The notes beneath the pieces were generated by a model. The model was not told where the DNA came from. It saw only the letters and a program-made list of their open reading frames with translations, and did not search any database. Shown here piece after piece: positions 63,113 through 64,000 of a DNA stretch of 64,000 nucleotides; positions within the stretch are counted from its first letter, which is position 1, and the number at the start of each line of letters is the position of its first letter. This stretch comes from Agrobacterium pusense (lineage in GTDB: Bacteria; Pseudomonadota; Alphaproteobacteria; Rhizobiales; Rhizobiaceae). The stretch is from positions 1 to 64,000 of the forward strand of contig NZ_FNBB01000015.1 of assembly GCF_900102105.1 (NCBI RefSeq), given 5' to 3'. The position numbers and the translations under genes were made by a program.

Positions 63113-64000
63113 ATGGACTCGTTCGAAATGGATGACAGCCCGCCTTCTTCTGTGAGCAACCCGACAGCCAGAGCGTCGCGGCGGACGGTCTGGCCCGCTA
63201 TGACGTCACTGCTTCTGGCGGCCAGTTTTGCCTCGACTTCCGCCGAGAATGATCCACGCCGGAGAAGCGAAAGCCGCGAGCTTAGCGATCGGCCCATTGG
63301 TTTTGCCCTCAACCATTCGGAAGAGCGCGCCGCGCCGGCAACACCTGTGGCGGTATCGCTTCTTGGTGTGACGCCCGAACATCTATTGCCGCCAGCCATT
63401 GATCTCGCCAATTTCAACGAACGTTATTGGGGGCGGGCCGAAATCAACGCCGCCACCGAAAATCTTGCCTTCGTCGTAAAAGCAACGACCCGATCACGGC
63501 TTGCCGGTCCTGAACTATCGGAACAATTGGCGCGCGACACGAGAACATTGCGGGACCACTCCGTGTTCTCACCGATCAGCGTCTTCTCGTTTGAGCCGGG
63601 TCGAGGGGAACGGGCCGGCGATCCAGCTGTCGACGCCGGCAACGCCGCGGATCAAACATCGACGCAAGCTCGTCCCGACCTGCTTTCCGGCGTGCCTGAA
63701 GAATACGCAACACTCGCGGTGCAGATTGCGGCGGAGGAGAAGGTCGATCCGAACTGGGTACTGTCGATCATGCGCGCTGAAAACGCGCGTTTCGATCCGG
63801 ACCTGGTCAGTTCGGCTGGTGCCGTCGGCCTGATGCAGGTGATGCCAAAGATCGGTGAGGCTTTCGGCGCCGATGACCTTACTGACCCCGAACAGAATAT
63901 TCGTGCAGGAACGCGTTTCCTGCGTGTGCTCATCGTCAAGTATCGCAACCCGGTGCTGATCGCCTCCGCGTATAATGCCGGAGAACCACGTGTCGATGCG
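63113..64000 (+). CDS. Lytic transglycosylase (SLT domain), 3' end beyond window
   Basis: The frame from ATG 63113 runs off the right edge (296 codons seen). A hydrophobic stretch (VWPAMTSLLLAASFASTSA) near residues 26-45 suggests export. The SLT domain begins near residue 200: EEYATLAVQIAAEEKVDPNW, the catalytic Glu in MRAENARFDPDLVSSAGAVG, then LMQVMPKIG and SAYNAGEPRV. It would cut peptidoglycan, typically for a conjugation or secretion channel (VirB1-like role). Because a dyad abuts 63113 and no ribosome binding site is seen, the true start may be ATG 63128 or 63200. Confidence 0.85.
   Translation, partial: MDSFEMDDSPPSSVSNPTARASRRTVWPAMTSLLLAASFASTSAENDPRRRSESRELSDRPIGFALNHSEERAAPATPVAVSLLGVTPEHLLPPAIDLANFNERYWGRAEINAATENLAFVVKATTRSRLAGPELSEQLARDTRTLRDHSVFSPISVFSFEPGRGERAGDPAVDAGNAADQTSTQARPDLLSGVPEEYATLAVQIAAEEKVDPNWVLSIMRAENARFDPDLVSSAGAVGLMQVMPKIGEAFGADDLTDPEQNIRAGTRFLRVLIVKYRNPVLIASAYNAGEPRVDA

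Overview
The window looks like part of a Rhizobiaceae genome (Agrobacterium/Rhizobium type, inferred). It has the gene order nnrR-nirV-nirK / norEFCBQD / napEFDABC, an imuA-imuB-dnaE2 cassette with a GTTC-type LexA box, and a GC-rich plasmid/ICE module with a ParB-like protein, DUF932, DUF2493 and DUF736. No tRNA, rRNA, CRISPR array or complete insertion sequence was recognised.

Layout. (1) 1-5500: start of a fumarylacetoacetate-hydrolase-like gene, a GntR regulator, NhaA, TrkH, a potassium channel and a decayed vapBC pair. (2) 5640-32081: a denitrification island. It holds the Crp/Fnr regulator NnrR, copper nitrite reductase NirK with NirV, NnrS, three DUF2249 domains, the cNor operon norEFCBQD, a small membrane protein with NnrU, a UbiD/UbiX pair, the oxygen-independent ubiquinone genes ubiT-ubiU-ubiV in one operon with an ABC importer and a second NnrS, and napEFDABC. 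No nosZ lies in the window, so the genes present take nitrate to N2O. (3) 32082-38000: mostly non-coding or decayed DNA with an SRAP protein, a frameshifted DUF808 gene and CorA. (4) 38517-44043: the SOS mutagenesis cassette. (5) 44200-48155: a DUF3800 fragment, brnTA, a gene fusing half an MFS transporter to a holin-like domain, PEBP and AraC. (6) 48492-64000: an accessory plasmid/ICE module, including two further toxin-antitoxin pairs (FitAB and RES/Xre), HU, WGR, an unusual 8-nt-phased tract, and a lytic transglycosylase running off the right edge.

How the parts work together. An FNR-type box lies upstream of nnrR. TTG-N8-CAA boxes, the pattern expected for NnrR, lie upstream of nirK, nnrS, the DUF2249 genes, between norE and nnrU, and between DUF488-ubiD-ubiX and ubiT. 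I infer a cascade: low oxygen induces nnrR, then NnrR plus nitric oxide switches on nitrite and NO reduction, the NnrS proteins and anaerobic ubiquinone synthesis, which supplies the quinol needed by NapC and, through bc1, by NirK and cNor. The strongest candidates for something undescribed are the ubiTUV-(127-aa protein)-ABC-nnrS2 operon with its NnrR box, the three 9-4-9 dyads around the right-hand lipoprotein and transglycosylase, the 8-nt-phased tract beside a 22-bp perfect palindrome, and the hairpins placed just before several genes of the plasmid module.
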